This document shows positions 1 through 6,300 of a stretch of DNA of 6,300 nucleotides, piece by piece. Both the position numbers and the translations under genes were made by a program. This stretch comes from Phycisphaerales bacterium. GTDB taxonomy: Bacteria > Planctomycetota > Phycisphaerae > Sedimentisphaerales > Anaerohalosphaeraceae. The notes beneath the pieces were generated by a model that was not told the DNA's origin, did not search any database, and saw only the letters and a list, made by a program, of their open reading frames with translations. The stretch's first letter is position 1. Every line of letters begins with the position of its first letter. Location: the NCBI GenBank assembly GCA_011048645.1, contig DSDR01000059.1:1-6300 (forward strand), read 5' to 3'.

Positions 1-2043
1 GTTGCGCTGCATGGGGTGGCGGACTGGACGACGATGCCGGAGTTTGTCCATACCATCAGCGACAAGGCCGAGCCGATGCAGACGGGCAAATTCGAGCCGA
101 CGTGGGAATCGCTGGCGCAATACGAAACGCCCGAATGGTATCGCGACGCCAAATTCGGCATCTGGGCGCACTGGGGGCCGCAGTGCCAGCCCGAACAGGG
201 TGATTGGTATGCCCGCCATATGTACTTTCAGGGCCATGGCCAATACAACTTCCATGTGGCCAACTATGGCCATCCGTCGGAGTTCGGCTTTAAGGACGTT
301 ATCAACGAGTGGAAGGCCGAAAACTGGGATCCGGATAAGCTGGTACGGTTTTATAAAGAAGTCGGCGCACAGTACTTTGTCGCTATGGCCAACCATCACG
401 ACAATTTCGACTATTGGGACAGCACCTATCAGCCGTGGAATTCCGTCGCGGTCGGCCCGAAGAAAAACATCATCGCCGGCTGGGCCGAGGCGGCACGTAA
501 ATATGATCTGCCCTTCGGCGTGAGCGCCCATGCGTCCCATGCGTCGATCTGGTACGAGACTGCGCGAGGCGCCGACCGCCAGGGTCCGCTGGCCGGGGTT
601 CCTTATGACGGGAACCTGACCAAAGAAGACGGCAAAGGCACGTGGTGGGAAGGGCTGGACCCGCAGGACCTGTACGCACAAAATCAGCCGCGCATCACCC
701 GCCCGAACGATTTGGGCGATATTCACCGCCATTGGCACTGGACCGCAACTGAGAATCTGCCTCATTTGGCCTACTGTGAAAAGTTTTATAACCGCACGCT
801 TGATTTGCTCAATAAATACAAACCCGACCTGATTTATTTTGACGATACGATTCTGCCGTTTCATCCGTTCAATGACGCCGGTTTCAAAATTTCCGCCCAT
901 TTTTACAACAGCAGCATGAAATGGAACGACGGCCAGCTCCGGGCCGTGATGAACAACAAGATCCTCAGTCCCGAACAGCGTCGGACCATGGTCTGGGATA
1001 TCGAAAAGGGCTTCAGCGACCGCATCGAGCCGTATCCCTGGCAGACGTGCACCTGTCTGGGCAGTTGGCATTACAACCGCTCGATCTATGAACGTCGTCA
1101 CTATAAGAGCGCACAAATCGTGATTCATATGCTGGCCGACATCGTCAGCAAGAACGGCAACCTCTTGCTGAGCGTTCCGCTTCGCGGCGACGGTACATTC
1201 GATTCAGAAGCAGAAAAAACCCTTTATGGTATCCGCGACTGGATGGCCATCAACCGTGAAGGGATTCTCGCCACCCGGCCGTGGGAGGTCTTCGGCGAAG
1301 GCCCAGCCATCAAAGAAACAGCTCCTCTTCAAGGGCAGGGATTCAACGAGGGCCGCGGGCTGCCGATGTCCGCTCAAGATGTGCGCTACACGGTTTCCAA
1401 AGACGGCAAAATCCTCTATGCGATTGTCATGGGGCGTCCAACGGAAGATATCTCGCTCGAAGCGGTTCGCGTCGCCCGGCCGGCTGCCGGGGCGACGGTT
1501 TCCCTGTTGGGCTATTCCGGTGATATCGCCTATCGCATTGATGGGGCGGGGCAATTGACGCTTCATTGGCCGGCGTCCGTGCCGGATCAGAGCGCCTATG
1601 AAATCGCCTGTGTGTTCAGGTTCAGCGGGTTTGACTTTTCCCCCAATCCGCTGTTTGCACCGAATGCGGTTGTTCTTAAGGCTGAACAGGCGGTCTTGCA
1701 CGGCCGTGAAATTCGAACCGAACAGCGAAACGACCGCGTGAATATCGGATATTGGAATAACCGCACCGACAGCGCTCATTGGCTGCTGATGATTCCCGAA
1801 GCGGGCAACTATCAATTCCGCGGTGAATTTGCGGCAATGGAGCCTTCACAACTGACATTGCAGGTCAACGGCAAAGCGGCCGCGTTTACCGTTCCCCGTA
1901 CCGGGGATTGGGCGGCCTCAACGGTTGTCGAAATCGGGTCGATCCACTTTGACCGGCCCGGCGTGTATCATCTAAACGTTTCCGGAGCGGAATCGGGGTA
2001 TCACCCCGTTAACCTCTGGCAGATTGTTTGTGAAAAAAAATAA
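1..2043 (+). CDS. Alpha-L-fucosidase, glycoside hydrolase family 29 (5' end not in window)
   Basis: A retaining exo-glycosidase expected to release terminal alpha-L-fucose from glycans. Codons are counted from base 1, because the frame is open to the left edge. The (beta/alpha)8 domain covers about codons 30-430. It shows the family block KFGIWAHWG (51-59), a NHHDNFDYWDS block, and YKPDLIYFDD, whose Asp281 is the expected nucleophile by family alignment. Glu335 in WDIEKG is a candidate acid/base. PWQTC (346-350) and SKNGNLLLSVPLRGDG (383-398) are also family-typical. A small beta domain follows (about 440-545), then a beta-sandwich module (about 555-680) that resembles a CBM6/CBM35-like fold; I cannot assign it to a numbered family. 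The protein ends CEKK before TAA. GTG at 16 and ATG at 34 are possible starts, but no signal peptide is visible after them and family members usually carry more N-terminal sequence, so I treat the gene as 5'-truncated. The dehydrogenase gene follows 28 bases downstream. Substrate (fucan, glycoprotein or plant glycan) is unknown. Confidence 0.93.
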   Translation, partial: VALHGVADWTTMPEFVHTISDKAEPMQTGKFEPTWESLAQYETPEWYRDAKFGIWAHWGPQCQPEQGDWYARHMYFQGHGQYNFHVANYGHPSEFGFKDVINEWKAENWDPDKLVRFYKEVGAQYFVAMANHHDNFDYWDSTYQPWNSVAVGPKKNIIAGWAEAARKYDLPFGVSAHASHASIWYETARGADRQGPLAGVPYDGNLTKEDGKGTWWEGLDPQDLYAQNQPRITRPNDLGDIHRHWHWTATENLPHLAYCEKFYNRTLDLLNKYKPDLIYFDDTILPFHPFNDAGFKISAHFYNSSMKWNDGQLRAVMNNKILSPEQRRTMVWDIEKGFSDRIEPYPWQTCTCLGSWHYNRSIYERRHYKSAQIVIHMLADIVSKNGNLLLSVPLRGDGTFDSEAEKTLYGIRDWMAINREGILATRPWEVFGEGPAIKETAPLQGQGFNEGRGLPMSAQDVRYTVSKDGKILYAIVMGRPTEDISLEAVRVARPAAGATVSLLGYSGDIAYRIDGAGQLTLHWPASVPDQSAYEIACVFRFSGFDFSPNPLFAPNAVVLKAEQAVLHGREIRTEQRNDRVNIGYWNNRTDSAHWLLMIPEAGNYQFRGEFAAMEPSQLTLQVNGKAAAFTVPRTGDWAASTVVEIGSIHFDRPGVYHLNVSGAESGYHPVNLWQIVCEKK

Positions 2044-2058
2044 TTGTTCTTTTTGTGC

Positions 2059-2064
2059 AAGGTG
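2059..2064 (+). promoter_or_regulatory. Ribosome binding site for the dehydrogenase
   Basis: AAGGTG lies 7 bases before ATG 2072, a normal Shine-Dalgarno spacing. It decides the start in favour of 2072 over the in-frame TTG at 2024, which would overlap the fucosidase, and ATG 2081. It supports independent translation initiation on a shared transcript. Confidence 0.5.
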
Positions 2065-2071
2065 TCAAATT

Positions 2072-3133
2072 ATGTCCATTATGCAAGGTGCGATTCTTCC
2101 GGGCAACAGCACGGTTGAACTAAAGACGTTTGATGTTCCGACGCCCGGACACGGCGAAGTCCTAATCAAAATGAAATCATCCACGATCTGCGGCTCAGAC
2201 ATTCGCTGCATTTATCACGAACATCTGGGCAAAGGGCCGGAAGGGTATCAGCCGGGACTGATTGCCGGGCATGAACCCAGCGGGCAGATCGTTCAGACCG
2301 GGCCGGGCTGTCGTCGATTCAAAGAGGGCGACCGCGTGATTGTCTATCATATTTCCGGCTGCGGTTTGTGCAATGATTGCCGGCGGGGCTATATGATCTC
2401 GTGTACCAGTGAATGGCGGCGGGCCTATGGCTGGCAGCGTCATGGGGGGATGGCCGAATACCTGCTGGCCGAGGAAAAGGACTTGGTGTTTCTGCCTGAT
2501 GCACTGACGTACTCGGACGGGGCCCAGGTGGCCTGCGGTTTCGGCACGGTGTATGAAGGTTTGGAGAAGATCGGCCTTTGCGGAAACGATGCCGTGCTGA
2601 TCACAGGTCTGGGGCCGGTGGGACTGGCGACGGCTATGCTGGCGCAGGCGATGGGGGCTGAACGTATCTTTGGTATTGAAGTGATTGACGAGCGAATCGA
2701 AATTGCCCGCAGGTTGAATCTGTTCGATGAGGTTCTCAAGGCCGGCCCCGAAAATGTGCAGCAGATTCGTGAGCTGACGAACGGGGCGGGCGTTGAAAAA
2801 TCTGTCGATTGTTCAGCAAACAACCAGGCTCGATTAACCTGCATCCAGGCCACCCGCAAGTGGGGCAAGATCGTCTTTCTGGGTGAAGGCGGTACGTGTG
2901 AATTTCAGCCGTCTCCGGATCTCATCCACGACCAGAAAACCATTTACGGCTCTTGGGTGACGAACATCTGGCGAATGGAAGAACTGGTCGAACGGATTGT
3001 CCGATGGGGTATTCACCCTGAAGACCTGATCACTCATCGGTTTGGGCTTGAACAGGTCAGTGAGGCCTATGCCTTGATGGCCGATGGACAGTGCGGCAAA
3101 GTCGCCGTGGTGTTCGACGAAGAACTTAAATGA
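2072..3133 (+). CDS. Zinc-dependent medium-chain alcohol/polyol dehydrogenase
   Basis: A complete 353-residue cytoplasmic NAD(P)-dependent oxidoreductase of the MDR superfamily, the usual length for this family. The N-terminal GroES-like domain has catalytic-zinc candidates Cys40 (in TICGSD), His67-Glu68 (in GHEPSG) and Cys155 (in ACGFGTVYEG, matching the third ligand of classical alcohol dehydrogenases). Cys97, Cys100, Cys103 and Cys111 form the structural-zinc lobe. The Rossmann fold has GLGPVG at 179-184, and the acidic Glu203 at the end of the second strand favours NAD over NADP. It resembles sorbitol/threonine dehydrogenase-like proteins, but substrate cannot be read from sequence. The frame is open upstream to about 1976. 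I chose ATG 2072 because AAGGTG lies 7 bases before it, and ATG 2081 has no such site. It is probably co-transcribed with the upstream fucosidase, so oxidation of L-fucose or a later intermediate is plausible but unproven. Confidence 0.9.
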   Translation: MSIMQGAILPGNSTVELKTFDVPTPGHGEVLIKMKSSTICGSDIRCIYHEHLGKGPEGYQPGLIAGHEPSGQIVQTGPGCRRFKEGDRVIVYHISGCGLCNDCRRGYMISCTSEWRRAYGWQRHGGMAEYLLAEEKDLVFLPDALTYSDGAQVACGFGTVYEGLEKIGLCGNDAVLITGLGPVGLATAMLAQAMGAERIFGIEVIDERIEIARRLNLFDEVLKAGPENVQQIRELTNGAGVEKSVDCSANNQARLTCIQATRKWGKIVFLGEGGTCEFQPSPDLIHDQKTIYGSWVTNIWRMEELVERIVRWGIHPEDLITHRFGLEQVSEAYALMADGQCGKVAVVFDEELK

Positions 3134-3436
3134 ATCTTCTTTGACAAGGATAGATCAGTGAATCAGCCGAATCTTTGAAAATGTTGTGAATTCGGGATTT
3201 TGTTTACATACCATAAGCAGGGAATTTACTGAATGGTTCGATTTAGACAGAAATAACAAGGTATTTAACATCCAAAGAAGATAAATTTATCGCTTATGTT
3301 TATTGTTGCTTTGGTTGAAGGATATTACGCCAGAGCCGTATCCTGAGAATCAGAAGTTACATTTGTAATTTGGAATATTCGGTTTCGGGGCGTCAATGAC
3401 GACGCCCGGGAACCCTGACTTAAATGGGGGTACACG
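3134..3436. other. AT-rich intergenic region, probable promoter/5' leader of the downstream glycosidase
   Basis: No credible coding sequence is present. GC falls to about 31% over 3181-3300 (counted 37 of 120), then rises to 50% over 3361-3420. Visible elements are TTGACA at 3141-3146 without a matching -10; TTTACA at 3203-3208 followed after 16 bases by TTTACT at 3225-3230, a weak sigma-70-like pair; the perfect 10-base palindrome ATAAATTTAT at 3281-3290; AGGATA/TATCCT at 3319-3324 and 3339-3344, able to form a 6-bp stem; GAATATTC at 3373-3380; and a GC-rich hairpin at 3388-3407. I see no strong rho-independent terminator after the dehydrogenase. The position suggests that the downstream gene has its own regulated promoter, but no operator or riboswitch family is recognised. 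Confidence 0.5.
3388..3407 (+). promoter_or_regulatory. Stem-loop in the leader just upstream of the glycosidase gene
   Basis: GGGCGTC (3388-3394) and GACGCCC (3401-3407) are perfect inverted repeats giving a 7-bp GC-rich stem with a 6-base loop. The structure ends 29 bases before ATG 3437. It is followed by GGGAACCC and no U-tract, so it does not look like an intrinsic terminator. It could be an mRNA stability or translation-control element or an operator half-site pair, or it could be chance. Confidence 0.3.
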
Positions 3437-6300
3437 ATGAAGTTATGGCCATTGTACGCGGCGGATTTCAGGAAACAAAAAATGAGTTTGGTTTATCATA
3501 CGGGATGGAATACAATCCTGTTTATGATGGTGTTGGCGATATGCTGTATCGTGTCGTCGGCAAGGGGCCGGCAGTCGGATAATGATGCCGGTTTGATCGT
3601 CAGTTCTGTGGATGGTCAGCGCGGACGTCCCGTGTTGAATGCGGCGCGGACCACCTTCGTCGCTGACAATGGGCAGTTGTTGCGTGGTCCGTTTACCTCT
3701 TCGGAGTGGGGCGCCCCGGCACCCTATGACCAGATTGAGAATATGAAAAATCTCGGTTTCAATGCCGTGCATTTGTATGGGGAGTGTTTCGATATCAATT
3801 ATCCAAACCCCGGAAGTACCGCGCCCGGCTACGCCGCGTCCCGAATTGACAGCGTCGTGGCGGCCACACGGGACTTGGGGATGTATCTGGTCATTACGAT
3901 TGGCAACGGCGCTAACAATGGGAATTTCAATTACGATTATGTCATGGATTTCTGGAATTTCTATGCGCCCCGTTATGCCGACGAAACGCATGTTCTCTAT
4001 GAAATACAAAACGAGCCGGTGGCATGGGGGCCTCCCTATTTGACACACAATAACCCGCCGGGGGCGGTTCCTATGACCATTGACGCCTATAATATCATTC
4101 GTTCGCATGCGCCTGATACGCCGGTGCTGCTGTTCAGCTATGCGGTGCCCTGGGGTTCAGGAGGGGCAAACGATGCCATGATGGATATCCGTGCGTTCAA
4201 TACGGCTGTTTTCGGCGACGAAAATGCTGTTTGGACCAATGAGGCCGTGGCGATACACGGGTATTCGGGTACGGCGATGACCGCGCAGTTTGCTGAGCGT
4301 ATGATCCAGTATGGCTATCCGCTTTTCCAGACCGAGTGGGCCGGCGGTATTTGGGGTGAAACAGGCGGGGGGTTCGAGCTTTATACTGCTTTGGAGATGG
4401 AACGGCTGAATATCTCCTGGCTGACGTTCCAGTACATTCCTCCCTGGGGTGTCGCCGATGATGTGACCATACCGAGAGTCTTTAAGGATCGTGTGGAACG
4501 GGCCGGTATGTCCTGGCCGCCGGATTTCGGGACGTGGCCAGAACAACGCGGCGTTTTCGGCAATAACGGCCAGCCACGGGCCACGACGGGATTAAGCGGT
4601 ACGCTCCGCATCCAGGCCGAGGACTTTGACATCGGCGGCCAGGGTGTTGCCTATCACGATACGACTCCGTTCAATCAGGGCGGGCAATACCGCACTGATG
4701 AGGACGTGGATATTGAAATGACTTCTGATACGGGCGGAGGGTATCATATCAGCTCGACGGACGATGGTGAATGGCTCGAATATACTATTATGGTAAGAGA
4801 TCCCGGCTTTTACAATCTCCGATTGCGTGTGGCGTCTGCGGTTACCGATGGTGCGGCACGAGTGATTTCTTACAACCTGGATAAGACGGGAATATGGACC
4901 ATCCCGAACACCGGCGGCGAGCAAGTCTGGACGACGATTACCAAGCCGGTATTTCTTGAATACGGCAGGCAGAAACTGCGTGTTGAGGTGGTAACGGGCG
5001 GTTTTAATCTGAATTGGATCGAACTTTCGCCAGCCACAGCCGGCCCGCTTGGAGGCGGGACCTACAAACTGGTGAACCAAAACAGCGGCCTGGTGATGGA
5101 GAATGACAACCGGAGTATCGTGCAGAATGTCTTTGCAGATACGAACATTCAGAAATGGAATCTTCAGCACATTGGCGCCGGTCAGTACCGTATCCGTTCC
5201 GCGCAGGACAGCTGGCAATGGGATACCTGCATTCTCCGTCCGTTGGGCAATGGTTATTATCGTCTTACACGAGTTAGTTCAGGTCTGGATTATGAGGTTC
5301 AGGATGCATCTATGGATGTTGGGGCGGCGATTGCGTCCAATGATTATACGGGACTGGCCAGCCAGCAGTGGGCTGTTCAGGCTCCATCCGCGCCGGCATT
5401 TCCCGTCGGCTTGCAGGCCGATTGGGCTTCCTACGAACAGATTGACCTTTCATGGATGCCCTCCGCTGGTGCGATGAGCTATAACATTAAACGGTCCTCC
5501 TTTGGCGACGGGCCTTATACCACCATTGCCGCAGACGTAATCGATACGAGCTACAGTGATTTCGATGTGGTTGACGGGCAGGTCTATTATTATGCGATCA
5601 GCGCAAACACGGCAGCCGGCGAAAGCCTCAACAGCGGCCAAGTTGCGGTCCTGCCCTGGATATCGCAGGACATCGGTGCGGTGGGAATTTCGGGCAGCAC
5701 CCACTACAGTAATAATGTGTTCACAATTACTGGATCCGGGGCTGATATTTGGGGTACGAATGATGCATTCCGTTTCGTGTATATGCCGGTGACCGGTAAC
5801 ACCACTATTATTGCGCGTGTCGCTTCGGTTCAAAACACCGATTTCTGGGCTAAAGCCGGTGTCATGATTCGCGAGAGTTTGAATGCCAACTCGAGAAACG
5901 CCTTTATCGCGGTAACGCCGGGCAACGGCGTCACGTGGCAATACCGTTCCAATACCGGCGGCGGCAGCAACAGTAACAATACGACCGGCCTTGGTGCGCC
6001 CCACTGGGTCAGGCTGGAACGCAACGGCAACACCTTTACCGGATACCGTTCTGAAGACGGTGTGAACTGGACGCAGCAGGGGACATCGCAGACGATCAAT
6101 ATGCCTACTACCGTCTATATGGGCATGGCGGTTACCAGCCACAACAATTCAAGGCTGTGTCAGGCGGTTTTTGACCATGTGGCCGCTCCCGGTTGGCCGC
6201 CGCCTTTGCCGCCTATGGAGCCGACGGATGTGCACGCGACGGCGATAATGGCCGGGCAGGTCAATCTGAGCTGGACTGCGTCGCTCAACGCGACCAGTTA
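3437..6300 (+). CDS. Large secreted multimodular glycosidase: GH5-like, CBM6, ricin-like, FN3, ConA-like (3' end not in window)
   Basis: An open frame of at least 954 codons with no stop before the right edge. Residues 26-42 form a hydrophobic signal-peptide core ending VSSA, with likely cleavage after Ala42. Residues about 70-370 are a clan GH-A, GH5-like (cellulase-fold) domain. NLGFNAVHLYGE marks an early strand, Glu193 in IQNEPV is the expected acid/base, His274-Tyr276 lie in AIHGYSG, and Glu300 in FQTEWAG is the expected nucleophile. CBM6 follows at about 389-534 (IQAEDFD, NQGGQYR, DVDIE, GEWLEY, FNLNWIEL). A ricin-like beta-trefoil spans about 541-650 with Q-x-W motifs at 572-574 and 643-645. 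Fibronectin III is at about 653-738, and a concanavalin A-like, DUF1349-type domain at about 741-917 (DIGAVG, GVMIRES, WVRLERNGN, SEDGVNW). A proline-rich linker leads to a second FN3 from about 928. ATG 3437 has GGGGG 6 bases upstream. ATG 3482, with AGGA at 3470-3473, would give a shorter signal peptide and is a real alternative. It likely acts on an extracellular beta-glycan; linkage is not predictable. Confidence 0.88.
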   Translation, partial: MKLWPLYAADFRKQKMSLVYHTGWNTILFMMVLAICCIVSSARGRQSDNDAGLIVSSVDGQRGRPVLNAARTTFVADNGQLLRGPFTSSEWGAPAPYDQIENMKNLGFNAVHLYGECFDINYPNPGSTAPGYAASRIDSVVAATRDLGMYLVITIGNGANNGNFNYDYVMDFWNFYAPRYADETHVLYEIQNEPVAWGPPYLTHNNPPGAVPMTIDAYNIIRSHAPDTPVLLFSYAVPWGSGGANDAMMDIRAFNTAVFGDENAVWTNEAVAIHGYSGTAMTAQFAERMIQYGYPLFQTEWAGGIWGETGGGFELYTALEMERLNISWLTFQYIPPWGVADDVTIPRVFKDRVERAGMSWPPDFGTWPEQRGVFGNNGQPRATTGLSGTLRIQAEDFDIGGQGVAYHDTTPFNQGGQYRTDEDVDIEMTSDTGGGYHISSTDDGEWLEYTIMVRDPGFYNLRLRVASAVTDGAARVISYNLDKTGIWTIPNTGGEQVWTTITKPVFLEYGRQKLRVEVVTGGFNLNWIELSPATAGPLGGGTYKLVNQNSGLVMENDNRSIVQNVFADTNIQKWNLQHIGAGQYRIRSAQDSWQWDTCILRPLGNGYYRLTRVSSGLDYEVQDASMDVGAAIASNDYTGLASQQWAVQAPSAPAFPVGLQADWASYEQIDLSWMPSAGAMSYNIKRSSFGDGPYTTIAADVIDTSYSDFDVVDGQVYYYAISANTAAGESLNSGQVAVLPWISQDIGAVGISGSTHYSNNVFTITGSGADIWGTNDAFRFVYMPVTGNTTIIARVASVQNTDFWAKAGVMIRESLNANSRNAFIAVTPGNGVTWQYRSNTGGGSNSNNTTGLGAPHWVRLERNGNTFTGYRSEDGVNWTQQGTSQTINMPTTVYMGMAVTSHNNSRLCQAVFDHVAAPGWPPPLPPMEPTDVHATAIMAGQVNLSWTASLNATS

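Noticed and set aside
1204..1815. Minus-strand open frame of 203 codons inside the fucosidase
   Set aside because: Antisense to conserved GH29 sequence, with no recognisable motif or ribosome binding site that I can see.
3141..3146. TTGACA as a -35 box right after the dehydrogenase
   Set aside because: No -10-like hexamer at 16-18 bases (the sequence there is GC-containing, such as CAGCCG), so a promoter is not supported.
3388..3420. GC hairpin as a rho-independent terminator
   Set aside because: No T-tract follows, and it sits just upstream of a start codon and about 250 bases after the dehydrogenase stop.
3561..3567. Lipoprotein signal peptide for the large glycosidase because of the Cys-Cys pair (residues 36-37)
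   Set aside because: The residues before Cys36 (L-A-I) do not fit the lipobox, which needs Gly, Ala or Ser at -1. A signal peptidase I site at VSSA fits better.
3443..4108. Long minus-strand open frame (221 codons) opposite the start of the large glycosidase
   Set aside because: It lies antisense to a frame with clear GH5-like motifs, has no recognisable family motif, and is rich in residues typical of reverse-complement shadows.
5450..6142. Minus-strand open frame of 230 codons opposite the FN3/ConA-like region
   Set aside because: The + strand encodes continuous recognisable FN3 and ConA-like domains here. The antisense product shows no domain.

Overview
The window is a fragment of a bacterial carbohydrate-degradation locus with every gene on the + strand. 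Coding GC looks moderate (mid-50s percent by eye). It holds a modular secreted glycosidase with CBM6, ricin-like, fibronectin III and concanavalin-like modules, next to an alpha-L-fucosidase of the type common in Bacteroidota and the PVC bacteria. Together these suggest a polysaccharide-degrading Planctomycetota, Verrucomicrobiota or related bacterium. The lineage is an inference from gene content; the window has no rRNA or other phylogenetic marker.

Layout: (1) Bases 1-2043 are the 3' part of a GH29 alpha-L-fucosidase with a C-terminal beta-sandwich module; its start lies upstream or very near the left edge. (2) After 28 bases, 2072-3133 encodes a complete 353-residue zinc-dependent medium-chain dehydrogenase with both a catalytic and a structural zinc site. 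The two genes look co-transcribed. (3) Bases 3134-3436 are non-coding and AT-rich (about 31% GC over 3181-3300), with small palindromes and a GC-rich hairpin just before the next gene. This probably marks the start of a new transcription unit. (4) From 3437 to the right edge an open frame of at least 954 codons encodes a large secreted enzyme: signal peptide, GH5-like (clan GH-A) catalytic domain, CBM6, ricin-like beta-trefoil, fibronectin III, a concanavalin A-like (DUF1349-type) domain, and the beginning of a second fibronectin III. It has no stop in the window.

A working model is that the large enzyme binds and cuts a polysaccharide outside the cytoplasm, the GH29 enzyme removes alpha-L-fucosyl (or related) side groups, and the dehydrogenase oxidises a released sugar or a downstream intermediate. 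The first two activities are supported by family motifs. The dehydrogenase substrate and the pathway link are inference. I found no mobile element, CRISPR array, tRNA, rRNA or phage feature, and no evidence of a wholly new system. The most distinctive item is the domain architecture of the large glycosidase.
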